A stretch of 64,000 nucleotides of DNA from Arbacia lixula (GCA_963669155.1 OZ022596.1:12479224-12543223); one strand, 5' to 3'; positions 43,936 to 56,139 are shown, counted from the stretch's first letter. A program made the numbers and translations. Notes: a model not told the origin generated them from the letters alone.

Positions 43936-44564
43936 CTCAGCCTCCGCTGGGAGTTCATAGCTGATCTTATTACACACACTGGAAATTAGATTGGGGGTGA
44001 CCGAAGAAAAATTTTTGATAAAATTGTAGAAAGATTTTGGTTCGTAACTCTTTCGGACATCTCCGCACATGAAATCGAGATATCTTCCATAGAAGGTGAA
44101 ACACTCAAGATATTTGTAAGGAAATATGATTGCCCAATGGAGGCATTTCTCTGACATGTTTTTGACAGTATTCTCGATTAATTTTTATCAAAAAACAAAC
44201 AAAAAACGAAGCAACAATAAATCTGAAATTCACAGAATCGTATCATTATACGATGTTCTACTACTGCACATGCACTGCAGTACATGAAGTGATTCTGAAA
44301 ACTTCTGCGCATACAGAAGATATATTCCTCAAAATGCATCCTACATTTGTCTTGCTTGTTTGACGGCGGATCTCCCTCAATAAAAGAGCCAAAACGCGTA
44401 AAATATTTCTATTGTGATATCAATGCACGCAACTGCCGTAGGAATAAATTACACTTCGTGATGACTCCATTCCTTACACCTCTCTGATCTTACTCACCAC
44501 ACGTAGACAGTAATGATTGCACACACAAGCAATGAATCTTACACATATGATCGCTCCCCCTCTC

Positions 44565-44806
44565 TCTAATTTGTTTCTTTCTTCTTATATATTATCTCCT
44601 CATTTTCTCTCTAAACACCCATTCCATCTTTGGTTGTTATATCAAGAGAGGGAGAGAGGGAGCGAGAGAAGGAAAGAAAGATAGAGAGAGTGAGAGAGAG
44701 AGAAATAAAGAGAGAGAGAAAGAGAGAGAAGGAAGGAGAGAGAGAAAGAGAGAGAAAGAAAGAAAGAGAGAGACAGAGAGAAGAGGGGGGTGGGGGGGGG
44801 GGGGGG
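44565..44806. repeat. CT then GA tract ending in a G run
   Basis: GAGA/GAAA units from 44645 to 44780, then G-rich sequence. Open frames on both strands are artefacts. Confidence 0.9.
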
Positions 44807-45308
44807 GTTCTCTTCGGCAGACCCAATCCCATATGGTCCACAACTGGATGCAGACATTAGCGCGTACGAAAAGTACGTTAACCTCCAATTATGCACGACG
44901 GACCCCCCATCATGCCTGTTATAACAGCACAAGTAGCGCTGTAGCAGGGATGGCTGTAGTATGGACCAAATTAAGTCGTCTCCATTACCCCGTAGTCGTG
45001 CTTCCAGGCATATTATGCATGTTTAATCCGATGCACAGTAAACATGTCTGGCTGCAGTAGACTAATCCCTTCTCGGGCTCTCGGAGAAGGAGAAGCGAGG
45101 AGTTAGTCTTGTCAGGTCTAGACCAGAATATATGACTCTGAATAATCGAATATCCACCACGAGTTTCTTCTCTTATGATTCTTGCCGTTTTTGTCTATGT
45201 TTCTTTCATGTAATTGCAATTGAAATTCCCCTCTAGTAGTGTACTTAAATTATAACTATTATTTCAAACTCTACTGGAGTATTTCGTAACCTGAATTAAG
45301 GAAGTACA

Positions 45309-45829
45309 CTCTCTTAATTCCTAAGATTGAAAACTCAATCTATTAGATAGATTGAGATTTGAATCTATTAGATTGAGAATTTCAATCTATTGTAAATCTA
45401 AAATTTGATTGAAATCTTCCCATCTTTGGCATAGATTGAGCTATTCAATCTTATAGATTAAAATCTACATTGAATTACATGTATTAGATTGAAAATTAAT
45501 CTTACATGATATAGATGGATATAAACGCACACACAACCCTAACCCTACCCCTACCTACCAACTCTACACAACCCTAACCCTATATTAATCCTATCCTAAT
45601 CCTATCTTATCCTATCCTATCCTACTCCCATCTTTACTCTACTCCTGTCCTATCTTCCACACGCTTTCAATAGATTGATACTTTTTTCAATCTATTACAG
45701 ATTGAGAAAACCCTTCGATCTAAAAGTCGTTTTTCTATCGTTTTTCGATCTATCCTCAATCTATTAGATTGAAAAAAATATTTCAATCGCTTGACAGATC
45801 GACATTTTCAATCTTAGGAATGAAGAGAG
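45309..45829. mobile_element. Fold-back element filled with CAATCTATTAGATTGA motifs, telomere-like core
   Basis: Termini CTCTCTTAATTCCTAAGATT (45309) and AATCTTAGGAATGAAGAGAG (ending 45829) are 24/25-bp inverted repeats. The interior carries a dozen half or whole copies of CAATCTATTAGATTGA on both flanks. The core (about 45532-45660) has ACAACCCTAACCCTA twice and degenerate ATCCT repeats. No ORF; no clear target duplication. Confidence 0.75.
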
Positions 45830-46589
45830 CAGGATTGTCCATATGGAAAACCAAGGATGTTTAAGCACACGACTAGATCTTCTGGTTTATGAACCCTGGT
45901 CCAGTTAGGCTGTCAAAATTTGCCATAGAACTGCAGCTACCAAAGGGACTTGACTTGATTGTGTACTGCAGGATAAGGTATTTGAGTACTATTCATAAAC
46001 TGTTGTTTATCATCTAAGCAGCAGATTGTATGGGAATCGTGCTGCTTAGTTTCTGAGCTTAGTGAACAATGATTAAAAACAGAGTAGTCCATTTTCAAAA
46101 GTGATGAAACTCGGCAGGAATTGGCAGTATACCCTGACGATAATCTGTACAAAATCTTACAGTGACTGCTTCAAGAACATTTTCAGGAAAGGTGAAAAAC
46201 TATCCTTGTTTACATTTCAAACAGCCCGAGTATATAGTCTACATTCATAATCGTATTGCCCCTGTCAGTGTGCGATGCTTTAAATTTAAGTACATGGATA
46301 TCCATCAGCCGTTTAATTAATGCAGATTCATTGTACTCTTCTTCTAGTCACACAAGCATGCTTCACAAAGATTTTCTCTTTGATCTCATATGTCCAATGC
46401 CGCCGATTCTCTTGATGATTTCTGCCTAGATTTGACGTATAAATAAAATCGGATGTGCAGAAGAATTTGGGGAAATATCCTCACCCCACATGCTTGCGCA
46501 GTTGCAATACCTAAGATGCATCAAAAAGATTCAATCGAGGAATATTGTTACAATATGGCAAACAGGCTCTAAACGTGATATCAAATTGC

Positions 46590-46975
46590 AGTACAAAAGT
46601 GTCAATTTCACAATGTTCCGAATCATATACTTTTAAAACCATGAAAACATTGCATGATACCTTCCTTTCAGACAAGTAACATGAAAAACGTGTCCAGCCG
46701 CGCTCAAGCTAGTATTTCCATCTCAAAAAGTATAACATTCCGCATTCGCTTGTCCTTATTAACTACATAACAAGCACTTAGTGATGAAATTAAAAGGTCA
46801 GCGGCAAAAGCTGAAATGTATGCATGAATAGGAATGTGTATGACCTATCATAAAATCCAGGTGAACGTGACGCAATCGCGTATGCAACATATTGTTTTTG
46901 AGAGCAGCTGCTAGTCATGAATATTAAGTGGCGGAATTAAACCTTGGTCAAAGGGATGGATATCCATGTACTTAC
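46590..46975 (+). mobile_element. F9 repeat
   Basis: Shares AAATCCAGGTGAACGTGACG, GAGCAGCTGCTAGTCATGAA and AAAGGGATGGATATCC with inverted sequence at 53810-54140 and with 62095-62215. Confidence 0.7.
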
Positions 46976-47154
46976 AAATCATTGGGAAAACATGAATAGA
47001 AAGAAAAAATGATTTCAAATACACAATTTTCGTTACGTATGCAAATGTTATTTACGTCCAATTGTTCGGCCCAAACATTTTGAGTGAGTAATGACAAATT
47101 TTGATCTAAGAATGTGTGTGCATCAGATAATTTATTCAGATTTAATTTATTCAT

Positions 47155-47532
47155 TTAAAGGGCATATACTGTACTGGGAAGGCAAAAAAGCCTTCAAAAG
47201 GTAATAGTTAGCAATCTTCTTGCCAATGGTCTTAAATTCATGTATTGTCAATTTTAGAAGCTTGCTAAAAATTATTTGCCCTCAAATGATGTACGTTTGG
47301 AGCAATGAGTGATTAAATCACAAATCCTCAAAATGTTCGGGCCGAACATTTTGAGGATTTAATAATAATATTAATCATTAATTACTCCAAATGGGGATCA
47401 TTTGATGGAAAATAACTTTCAGCAAGCTTCTAAAATGGACAGTACATGAATTTAAGACCATTGGCAAGATGAATGCTCACGATCACCTTTTGAAGGCTTC
47501 TTTGCCTTCCCAGTACAGTATATTCCCTTTAA
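47155..47532. mobile_element. TTAA-bounded fold-back with a 39-bp central palindrome
   Basis: Outer ends TTAAAGGGCATATACTGTAC and GTACAGTATATTCCCTTTAA. The arms pair along most of 378 bp. At the centre (47322-47360) AAATCCTCAAAATGTTCGG, one G, then its complement. Confidence 0.85.
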
Positions 47533-47647
47533 TAATTTATTCATTATTATAATGCACATTGTGCATCACTCTTTTGCATCTTTTCTGCCAGAAGCTTCAT
47601 GCATTATCAATGACACACAATGATACACAATGCACATTGAAGTGATC

Positions 47648-47748
47648 TTAACCCTTTCTGTGTTACAAATACTGCTTCCCAAGGATATTATGAGTGCACA
47701 TGTATTACTAGTGAACATATTATTCACATGTGGCACACATAGAGTTAA
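47648..47748. mobile_element. F5 element sharing a TTAA with F1
   Basis: TTAACCCTTTCTGTGTTACA at the left, GTGGCACACATAGAGTTAA at the right. The closing TTAA (47745-47748) is also the first TTAA of the next element. Confidence 0.75.
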
Positions 47749-48222
47749 AGGGATAGTTCACCTTGAAATTAAGTTGGTTTCAATAAAAGAGACACACGAA
47801 AGAAACATTAATGAAGGTTTGATTAAAAAGCCGTCAAAGGATTAGAAAGTTCAGATCTTTTAAACTTTTGATTTTGAGACTTGCGAGGTGCTCTCCCATC
47901 TGTACATTTTTTCTCGAAAATATGCATTTTCTAAAAACGATATGTATTCTTTTCCCTGTACATTTGATACCTCATTAGAAATACGTTTCTACACACATAC
48001 CTGAATGAAAGAATAATTCCATTGTCAATAACGGAAAAAGAGCAATTTATAGAATTATTCAGTCCACATTTTGGAAGAGCACCTCGTCACAAAACTAAAA
48101 TTTCAAAAGATAATAATTTTCTTATCCTTAGCGGATTTTCGTCAAACCTTCACTAATATGTTTTTTTTCTTCGATGTGTTTTATTGAGACCAACTGATTT
48201 TGAGGATGAACTATCCCTCTAA
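47745..48222. mobile_element. F1 element between two F5 elements
   Basis: TTAAAGGGATAGTTCACCTT at the left, GGATGAACTATCCCTCTAA at the right. The usual CREs are mutated here (GAGACTTGCGAGGTGC). Confidence 0.8.
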
Positions 48223-48304
48223 CCCTTTATGTACCATGTGTGTATTCAAAGTAATACACACAAATTACGTAGAGCAGCAATTAATCTGGCTCCCGAAGAG
48301 TTAA
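48219..48304. mobile_element. F5 element after F1
   Basis: CTAACCCTTTATGTACCATG, AGAGCAGCAATTAATCTGGC and a closing GAGTTAA. Confidence 0.65.
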
Positions 48305-48309
48305 GTAGT

Positions 48310-49550
48310 GTCCGGTGATAAATGATTGATTTATAACTTTACAAGATCAGATTCGGACCGTAAAATCCCAGAGGATTATGTCGTGCATTCACACCTCCCA
48401 AAAGATGACTTGGAAGGGCATGTTCTCGAGATCTTTAGTCCAATCGATGCTTTTTCACACTGTAAATATCCCCGCGACCTTGAAAACAATGCCCGTAATT
48501 TTGAGACGGTACCGTTTAAATGAGGGCATTTCTTTAACGGAGACATTTCTAGAACTTTCGTTGCACATTAGTCAAACAACAGGTATCTTATCTGATCTGG
48601 GCGGTGTATATGTGCCTTAGGATAAGAAAAAGGTAGCACAAAACGGATAGAGAGGATTACGAGGATCAAACTGAGAGGCCTATTATGACTATTGACGAGC
48701 CACAGACATCATATGACATAGGCCTAGCGCGCCATTGTGTCTGACGCTGAGATAATTCGCCTTTGTGAATGTTTGACCTCCGTGACAGGATGTCCCATTT
48801 TCAAAAGTCATGAAACTCGGCAGAACATAGCGAAAGCCATAGAGAGAGGGGGATAAAAAGTGTACATAAGGTTGAACTATATTAATATAAACGAAAGAAG
48901 AAAATGAAGAGTATGAAGAAAGATTATATCATATTTTACAATACATGAGTACAGGGTTGCTGTATTCATGGAGTGCTGCTAATGATGACAACGTGAGAAA
49001 TATGTGATAATGATGATCATAATAAAGTTTTATTATCATAAAATTAATGGTCAACAATGATACAAATAATTAAAGTAAACTTCGTGCCTCCAGTCACTAT
49101 CTTGGTCCGTCCACCCCTGTGCCTTTTCTCATCGTAAACACCATATTAGCAGCAGCAATACTCGGAGAATGTGGGCCGTTTCATGCCGTGATTGCAATGA
49201 ATTGTTAGTTAAAGACAGCCCGTCCCATTTTCAGATCAACCCAAAACCATCAAAACATTGGCAAAACATATAGAGAAGTGTTAGCAAGCTGTATATTCAT
49301 AATTTGAAACTGATACGTAGTGTAAAATTCAAATAATACACGTAAACAACGTCTGATTGATAGTCTTTACCTCAGGCTCTTAGCAGTTTGTGTTGAAATG
49401 TCTGCTTTGTTGATTAATATGTTTATTAAATTATAAAACGCATTATGAAAAAAAAATTGTTCTATAGAAGGAATCATTTCCAAAGTTTGGTAATTACTCA
49501 CAAAATTGGGATTTCACACATGTATAATAACCACATAGATACTGTAACAA
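48310..49550. other. Intergenic, no gene seen
   Basis: Includes TTTTCAAAAGTCATGAAACT at 48798, also near 46093 and inverted near 20573. The open frames at 48326-48620 have plausible amino-acid composition but no recognised domain or splice structure. Confidence 0.45.
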
Positions 49551-49558
49551 AGACTAAT

Positions 49559-49583
49559 ACTTTTTTCGTAGTACGAAAAAAGT
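49559..49583. repeat. Perfect 25-bp palindrome (odd centre)
   Basis: ACTTTTTTCGTA, G, TACGAAAAAAGT. Confidence 0.95.
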
Positions 49584-49869
49584 CGGTTTGAAATTTAACG
49601 GCTGAAATGTTTACATACACAGAAAGCTTCAACATGCTATATTCTTAGATATGGTCTTGAATCACACTTTCTTCAATTTACGATCGTGATAGACGATTTC
49701 AAATTTTAAGCTTGCAAAAGGGACGGACAATCTTTAAGATATTGCACAACATAGGGCATACAGGCTGTGTCCCTGTACGGTAAAGCACACCTAACAAATT
49801 GCATCCATGACGTCTTCATTATGGATTTTTCATCGTTGGGTCTGGTCGGTGAGACTATATGTCATATGA

Positions 49870-50050
49870 CCGTGTGTACTGATACGGTCAGGTTTCCGCC
49901 GTCTTGTTCGCAGTAGTGACGTCACCGCTGCCTAAGATAGCACGGCGTACACTCCCCCGTGGCGCCGGGCTGCGGACCTACCGGGGTGAACAAACTTTGC
50001 GTGGGAACAGGGGAGGTGCGAAGACGGAGGTAGAGAGATTGAGGGAGGGG
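49870..50050. promoter_or_regulatory. GC-rich block with a CRE octamer
   Basis: GC-richer than its surroundings; TGACGTCA at 49917 outside any repeat family I see, followed by CCCGTGGCGCCGGGCTGCGG. Could be a promoter of a gene not recognised here. Confidence 0.3.
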
Positions 50051-50083
50051 AAGAGAAAACGGGGAATTCAAGAAAGAGAGCGA

Positions 50084-50085
<2 letters not shown>

Positions 50086-50164
<79 letters not shown>

Positions 50165-50375
50165 AGGAGTGTATTATATAAAATGCGCACATGTGTATGA
50201 GAAAGAGATAGAGAGGTTGTGTGCGGGTATAGAGTAGGTTTTTGGGGGTTTATTGATGTGAATATGGTGGAAGAAAGAGAAACTGACAAGCTGTATGGAG
50301 ATAAAGCATGAAAGAGTGTGAGAGAGGGAGAGAGTGATGTGTGTGTGTGTGTGTGTGTGTGTGTAGGGGGGGGGG
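50086..50375. repeat. (CA)n, (TA)n and (GT)n microsatellites
   Basis: (CA)n at 50086-50140, (TA)n to 50164, (GT)n at 50337-50365 and a G run. Confidence 0.95.
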
Positions 50376-51230
50376 GTAGAGGGAGATAAGACAGACATAC
50401 AGAAAGAAAGATAGGAATAGACGTACTGTTATTATCATTATTTATTTGACCATGAAAATAACGTTATATTAAAAAAAAACATCATAACAAGAATATACAC
50501 GGATATCAGAACAAAGGCAATAATACAATAGACTATATATGACAGAAAGAGACAGTGTGTGGGTCAGAGTCCACATAGGTAAAGTTATTCACTGTTTCCC
50601 GAGAGCATGTGTACCCACACACGCTGTCTGATATCTGGACGAAAAATTACACAAATATCTAATGATTTAAACAAAATATCGAATTATTAAACAAAATATA
50701 TAGTTGTTAAACACAGATATTAAACAACGAACATGCTATCCACGCCATAAATAACCAGGATAATATAAATTATAGCTTATTGATGAATAGTATTATACAG
50801 ACTAATATTCAGACTATACATACACGACAGGTGTTGAAAGAGAGCCAGGAAGGGGGGGGGGGGGGGGGGGGGCATTCACCCAGACAGTAAAACACGCAAG
50901 GAATGCCAAAACTTTACTGCGCCTTGTCTAGGCAGAAGAACCAATCACACGAGATGGTTGAAAAATAAACATTTTCACCTTTCTAAAAAGTGACAGTAGA
51001 CTGTACGAACTCAACTCTCAGACAAATCAAACATACCACAATAACTCCAGTGTGTCGATTTTAAGACATGCAGACACAACATTCCGTCATGTTGTTTACA
51101 TACCGAGCAGTGACAATTTTTTTTTTTGTATTCGACATTTTTATCTCTTCTCAACTCCTGGGCCTGTATTTGTTCATGAAATATCTTTCTTACTATGTCT
51201 ATATGCATCACTCTTTCGCTAGCTCGTTTA
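50376..51230. other. No gene seen; G21 run
   Basis: AT-rich; a G run at 50852-50872. Confidence 0.55.
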
Positions 51231-51279
51231 CTCTCCTTCTCTCTCCAACTTTCTTTCTCTCCCTCTCTCCACATTCTCT

Positions 51280-51540
51280 CTACGAGGATGAGGAAGAAGG
51301 AGGCGAAGGAGGAAGATGGTGATGGAGAAGACGGACGTACGGTAGAAGAGCACACATATAATCACGGAATAGAAAAAGAAGAAGAAAAACGAAGAAGAAG
51401 AAGAAGAAGAAGAAGAAGAAGAAGAAGAAGAAGAAGAAGAAGAAGAAGAAGAAAAAGACAAAGAAGAAGAAGAAGAAAAAGGAGTAGAAGAAAAGGGCAC
51501 TGAGACGAAAATGAGCATAAGGAACAGAAGAGAAGAAGAA
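51280..51540. repeat. (GAA)n array
   Basis: Near-pure GAA at about 51388-51452 within purine-rich sequence. Frames encode Arg, Glu or Phe/Ser runs only. Confidence 0.95.
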
Positions 51541-52097
51541 TCGAAAACCATTCCATAGTCTCAAGAGCGACGCAATGATATATATATTGCTATTTATATC
51601 AATCCTCATAATAAACAGATTATGAGATCTCAAATATAACCACAAAATGGAGAGCAATGTGAATTATCCTACCCAAAGGAGTAGTAAATATCACAGTACC
51701 ATGGGTCCCATTCATATCTGATGTAATGTACCACGAAGGAATCATCGATACATTTTACATTCCTTGAAAGTAATTTAAATCCGGACCCAAATGAAGCCGG
51801 CAAAAAAAAAAAATCCGTCATGATTATGATCCGTAATCTTTACCATTCCTAACTTAACGTTAAACAGGTTGAACTTAATTTTCTCACCTCGAGCGTAAAA
51901 AATTCATTTAATGTGTTATTTTAAGAATCATTTATGTCTGGCGCACTTCTACATACTCCTCTAAACATAGACGTCTTCTTTGCTTCAAGAACGATTGCCC
52001 GCGTAATGCTCTTTCTCATGACTGTGACCTTTTAAGAATGTCAGAGGAGGAGTATGGAGATGTACGCTACATGACACAACAAAACAAGCAGGAATAT

Positions 52098-52105
52098 GGA
52101 GTGTA

Positions 52106-52136
<31 letters not shown>

Positions 52137-52281
52137 GTGTGTGTGTGTGTGTATGTGTGTGCTTGTATGTGTGTGTGTGTATGTGTGTGTGTGTATGTGG
52201 AGGGGGTGGTGGTGGTAGATGGCATGTTAATAGGAATAGAGGGGTAAATAATGTAAAGGGAAGAAAGGGGAATAGAGAAGG

Positions 52282-52321
<40 letters not shown>

Positions 52322-52337
52322 AAGCATGCACAGAGAT

Positions 52338-52374
<37 letters not shown>

Positions 52375-52500
52375 AGGGGGAATGTAGAGAGGGGTAGAGG
52401 ACATGGAGGAGGGGTAAACGATGGAGAGATGTAGAAAGGGGGTAAAGAGGGAGCTAGGGAGAGAGAGAAAGAAAGAGAGAGAGAGAGAGAAAGAGGGTGG
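52098..52500. repeat. (GTGTAT)n, (GT)n and (GA)n arrays
   Basis: GTGTAT units at 52098-52200, (GA)n at about 52284-52312, (GT)n at 52338-52372, and GA-rich sequence beyond. Confidence 0.95.
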
Positions 52501-52739
52501 GTTGGATACACGGGAGGAATAGAGGAGGGGTAAATGTGAAAATGCCGTAAAGGCTATATGAATACTCTCCTGGCTAGGGAGTACCAAAAAGAAAAGCAAA
52601 ATCAGGCAGCCAAATGTACACTCGTCATCAGCAGCCAGGGTGTGGTAATGATCTCAGAGGTAAGACGGTAAACGTAAAACGTCTAGGGTATAATAAAGAT
52701 AGAGCATGCAAAAAGACGGTGGGGACAGGTATTTAGGAG

Positions 52740-53226
52740 GGGTAATGATGTAGGGGGGGAGAAATAGAGAGGAAGCTAGAAAGAGAGAAGGGGGAGATAC
52801 AGGGTGGGGAGATAATGAAAGAGAGGAGTGAGGGAGGGAGAGAGAGAGAGCGAGAGAGGAGAAAGAGAGAGAAAGAGAGTTGAGTATTAATAGCGACAGA
52901 AAGGTCGATATATTGACAAGATGAAAAGAGAAGACAAATAGCTATTTACAAAGGCAGGGGAGAAAGACAGAGGCAAAGAAAGAGAGAGAGGGTTAGGGAA
53001 AAAGAGTGACCCGAAGGTCAAACAAGATATTGACAAGATAGAAAGAGAAGGAAGAAGCATATATTTACAAGGATGTTAGAGCGTGAGAAAGCGAAAGAGA
53101 GAGAGAGAGAGAGGGGGGGGGGGGCGGGGGTGGGGGAGGGGAAGGGGGAGGGGGAAGCGACGCAAGATCAAGATATTGACAAAGAAAGGAAAGAAAGAAA
53201 GGAGTAAATATTTACAATGGCAAGAG

Positions 53227-53258
<32 letters not shown>

Positions 53259-53313
53259 GGAGGGGGGAGATAGAGGGAGAGAGCGAGAGAAAGATTGATA
53301 GAGAAAGAGAGGG

Positions 53314-53355
<42 letters not shown>

Positions 53356-53375
53356 GGAAGGAGAAAAGGAGGACG
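52740..53375. repeat. 640-bp purine-rich tract
   Basis: GA/GGA-dominated; the phrase ATATTGACAAGAT recurs near 52909 and 53027, indicating internal tandem duplication of about 118 bp. Confidence 0.9.
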
Positions 53376-53809
53376 AGAAAGTGAAACAAAGAGATGGATT
53401 GAGAGAACTTAGACAAGCATAAGAATAGGTTATCAGTGAAAAATTCATCCCAAGAAAGGCTAAGTTTAGCATTCGGCCTCCAAATGAGAGCATTCTTGTA
53501 GGGTATCAGCTGAAGATACCGCCATGTGAGATCAAAGGCTTCCCACGGTTCTTTACGCACCATTTCCATAGTGACGTCAGCAAACGAGCGGGCGTGTCAA
53601 GTAGACGATTATGCGCCGGCGGGAAACATTAATGCGTGTGTGTATGTTGGTACCTTTGCGTGTTATGTACCTACAAAGGAATGTTTGCATGCATGTACCT
53701 GTAAGATGGTTTGTGAATGTGTGAGCATGTAGGGTCCATGGTGTGAGTGAGTGAGAATGTATGAAGGCATATGTGTATGTAGGCATAAGTATGTGTATGC
53801 ATGATTGAA

Positions 53810-54140
53810 GATGTTTAAAGATAGCCATCCCTTTGAACAATGTTTGATACCGCCACTTAATATTCATGACTGGCAGTTGCTCTTAACAATATGATTGCGA
53901 TTGCGTCATGTCCACCTGGATTTTACAATAGGTCATGCATTTTCCTGTACACATGATACATGCATACACATTTCAGCTTTCGCAGATGAACTCTTAACTG
54001 TGTCACAATAAAGTGCTTGTTATGTAGTTAATGACAAGCGACACGCGAACACGAAATTTGATACTTTTCTAGATAAAACTACTAGTTTTTGCTTGGCAAA
54101 TGTTTCTTTCCTGAAAGGGAAATATAAACGTTTCCATCAA
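53810..54140 (-). mobile_element. F9 repeat, inverted
   Basis: GCCACTTAATATTCATGACT, CACCTGGATTTTACAATAGG and ATGTAGTTAATGACAAGCG are complements of the 46590-46975 copy. Confidence 0.7.
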
Positions 54141-54519
54141 CCTTTTAATGGAGCATCATGCGAAACATTTTGAAATCGAGACTTCAACTTGAAATCACGT
54201 CCTATTTTGTTTATACATCAAATCCAGGCAAAAACTATCCAGAGAATCGACGGATTAGAACATGGGATCAAAGAGCAACTCTTTGTAAACATTTTTTTGT
54301 GACAGGAAGAAGAGTATAATGAATCTGCATTTATTAAACGGCTGATGGTACGCCACGTAGCTGAAGCATCCTTGATTTGATTAACAGAACGTACAAGAAT
54401 TACCAATCTCAAATTAACATTGCAAAGATTTGTGATGAGAATAATGCCAATAGACCTGTGAAGAGTGTGAAATGTACCATCAGACAAAACCGACGATAGG
54501 ATGGAATGAGTGGGCAGGG

Positions 54520-54531
54520 GTGGAGGTGTGT

Positions 54532-54562
<31 letters not shown>

Positions 54563-54563
54563 G
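54520..54563. repeat. (GT)n and G run
   Basis: GTGTGT followed by a long G run. Confidence 0.95.
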
Positions 54564-54769
54564 ATTCCTGCCAAACAGCGCACCCTCTAAAACTATTCGT
54601 TCCACCCGCCACATTCGTGTCATTTCCATGGGGTTCAGAATCTTTGAGCAGATTTTTTTTCCTGCTGACGTCAGCACTTCATACGCTTGAGGTAATACGT
54701 TCCTCCATGCGTGGTGTTGCATAATTTATAATCACCACTCGATAGGTAGTTTGTGGTGCGCTCATCTAG

Positions 54770-54990
54770 ATCCATTTTCGTAATGTATTCACAACTTTCC
54801 CCCTAGCTGCCTGGTATAGCGTTATTACATTCACCTGTATTTCGGGATTCAGTTTCAATTGATGGTAAATACGTTGAATCTATTATTTGTTGCTACTCGG
54901 ACAAACCTCGGACAATCTTTGGGGTTATCATTAGTAACGTATTGTTTGAATGACGTGAATAAAATTTGAATTCATAACGAAAATGGTCTA
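54770..54990 (-). mobile_element. F2 element, inverted
   Basis: GTAATGTATTCACAACTTTC, ACTCGGACAAACCTCGGACA and ATAACGAAAATGGTC. Confidence 0.75.
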
Positions 54991-54995
54991 TTCCT

Positions 54996-55195
54996 TGTCT
55001 GCCAGACTCCGGACTGCCCTATGGGATTTACGTGTAATGCCAGTGCAATAATGCCTCAATGGTGCATAAAAGTTTCCTCCTTCTTTGCCAGACTCCGTAG
55101 ACGTGAATTACCAGTGCACAGATGCCTTAATGGCGCATAGAGAGTAACTCCTTTTCTCCATACTGTCCTATGGGAATGACGTGTACTAGTATTTT
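54996..55195. repeat. Tandem F5-type units
   Basis: Three diverged units of about 75-80 bp, each with GCCAGACTCC or a remnant and CCTCAATGG/CCTTAATGGCGCAT. Confidence 0.75.
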
Positions 55196-55204
55196 ATTTT
55201 GACT

Positions 55205-55755
55205 GATCCCTTCCAAATTTCCCACTCTCCCTCTTTCACGCCCCCTCGCTCTCTTCCTCTCTCCTCACTCCCCTCTCCCCCTGGCTCTCTCTTCCCCCAC
55301 CCCCATTCTCTCTACCTCACTTCTTCTACCCTCTCCTCATTCTCTCCCTCCCTCTCTCTCTCTCCCTTTCATTTTTAATTCTCCCACCCCTCTTTCCTTG
55401 CATGCTATTCCTCTTTCATGTCTATACACTCTCTCTCTCTCCCCCCTCTCTCTCTCTCTCTCTCTCTCTCAATTCCCCCACCATCTTTCCCTGTCTGTCA
55501 TTCCTCTTTCATATCTCTACCCCCTCTCTATATGTATATGTATCACTCTCATTTCCTCCTCCTCGCCTCTGTCGTCCCTCCTCATCCCCCTCTCACCCTT
55601 TACCTTCCCCCTTTAAAATCTTCCCCTGGCATTTTCTCCCCAAACCTGTCCTCCCCACCCTCCCCTCCCCCACACCAACCCCGCCCATTCCCACACCCAC
55701 ACCCCGCCCATTCCCACACCCACACCCCGCCCACACCCGCTTCCACCCATCATTC
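55205..55755. repeat. Pyrimidine tract ending in CCCACACC repeats
   Basis: CT-rich to 55615, then C-rich; CCCGCCCATTCCCACACCCA repeated in tandem at about 55680-55735. Confidence 0.9.
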
Positions 55756-56082
55756 GGGCTGATAAACACACGTCTAGAACCTAGACTACCTTCGTGCAGA
55801 CAGCCAACCCATGATACAGATTCGCCACGCGGGTTCGGCATGTTGCCAAACAGATCAAAGCTGCCGTGTACGCGTTTTCGCTCGCGGTTTTGCTACGTCA
55901 TCGCCCGCACAGGAGGGGACGGAGCGACACTTAGGATGATGAAATTCGTCACGAGTTCTCAAATCGTAAATTCTTCGGTAAACTACGATAAATGTTTATT
56001 TCCGGTGATGAGTACTGACCATTACCAGAATGGCGTTTCATTTTGGCGTGTTTTTAGCGATAGATTTGAATGGAACGTGTAG
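55756..56082 (+). other. CpG-rich unassigned block, open frame of about 110 codons
   Basis: Following the C-rich tract, one frame stays open to 56082 through non-repetitive, CpG-bearing DNA. No recognised domain; it is not clearly coding. It might be a promoter or exon of an unrecognised gene. Confidence 0.25.
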
Positions 56083-56139
56083 GCCTATCAACTGGAGTAT
56101 CATCTGTTCTGCTGTTACTCTTTGTAGTTGACCTAGCAT

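Noticed and set aside
45532..45660. CCCTAA-like repeats considered as an interstitial telomere
   Set aside because: Only two short matches, then degenerate ATCCT repeats, all inside a fold-back element; not a telomere fusion site on this evidence.
51985..52599. 204-codon His/Thr/Ser frame
   Set aside because: Reads through GT, GA and GTGTAT microsatellites.
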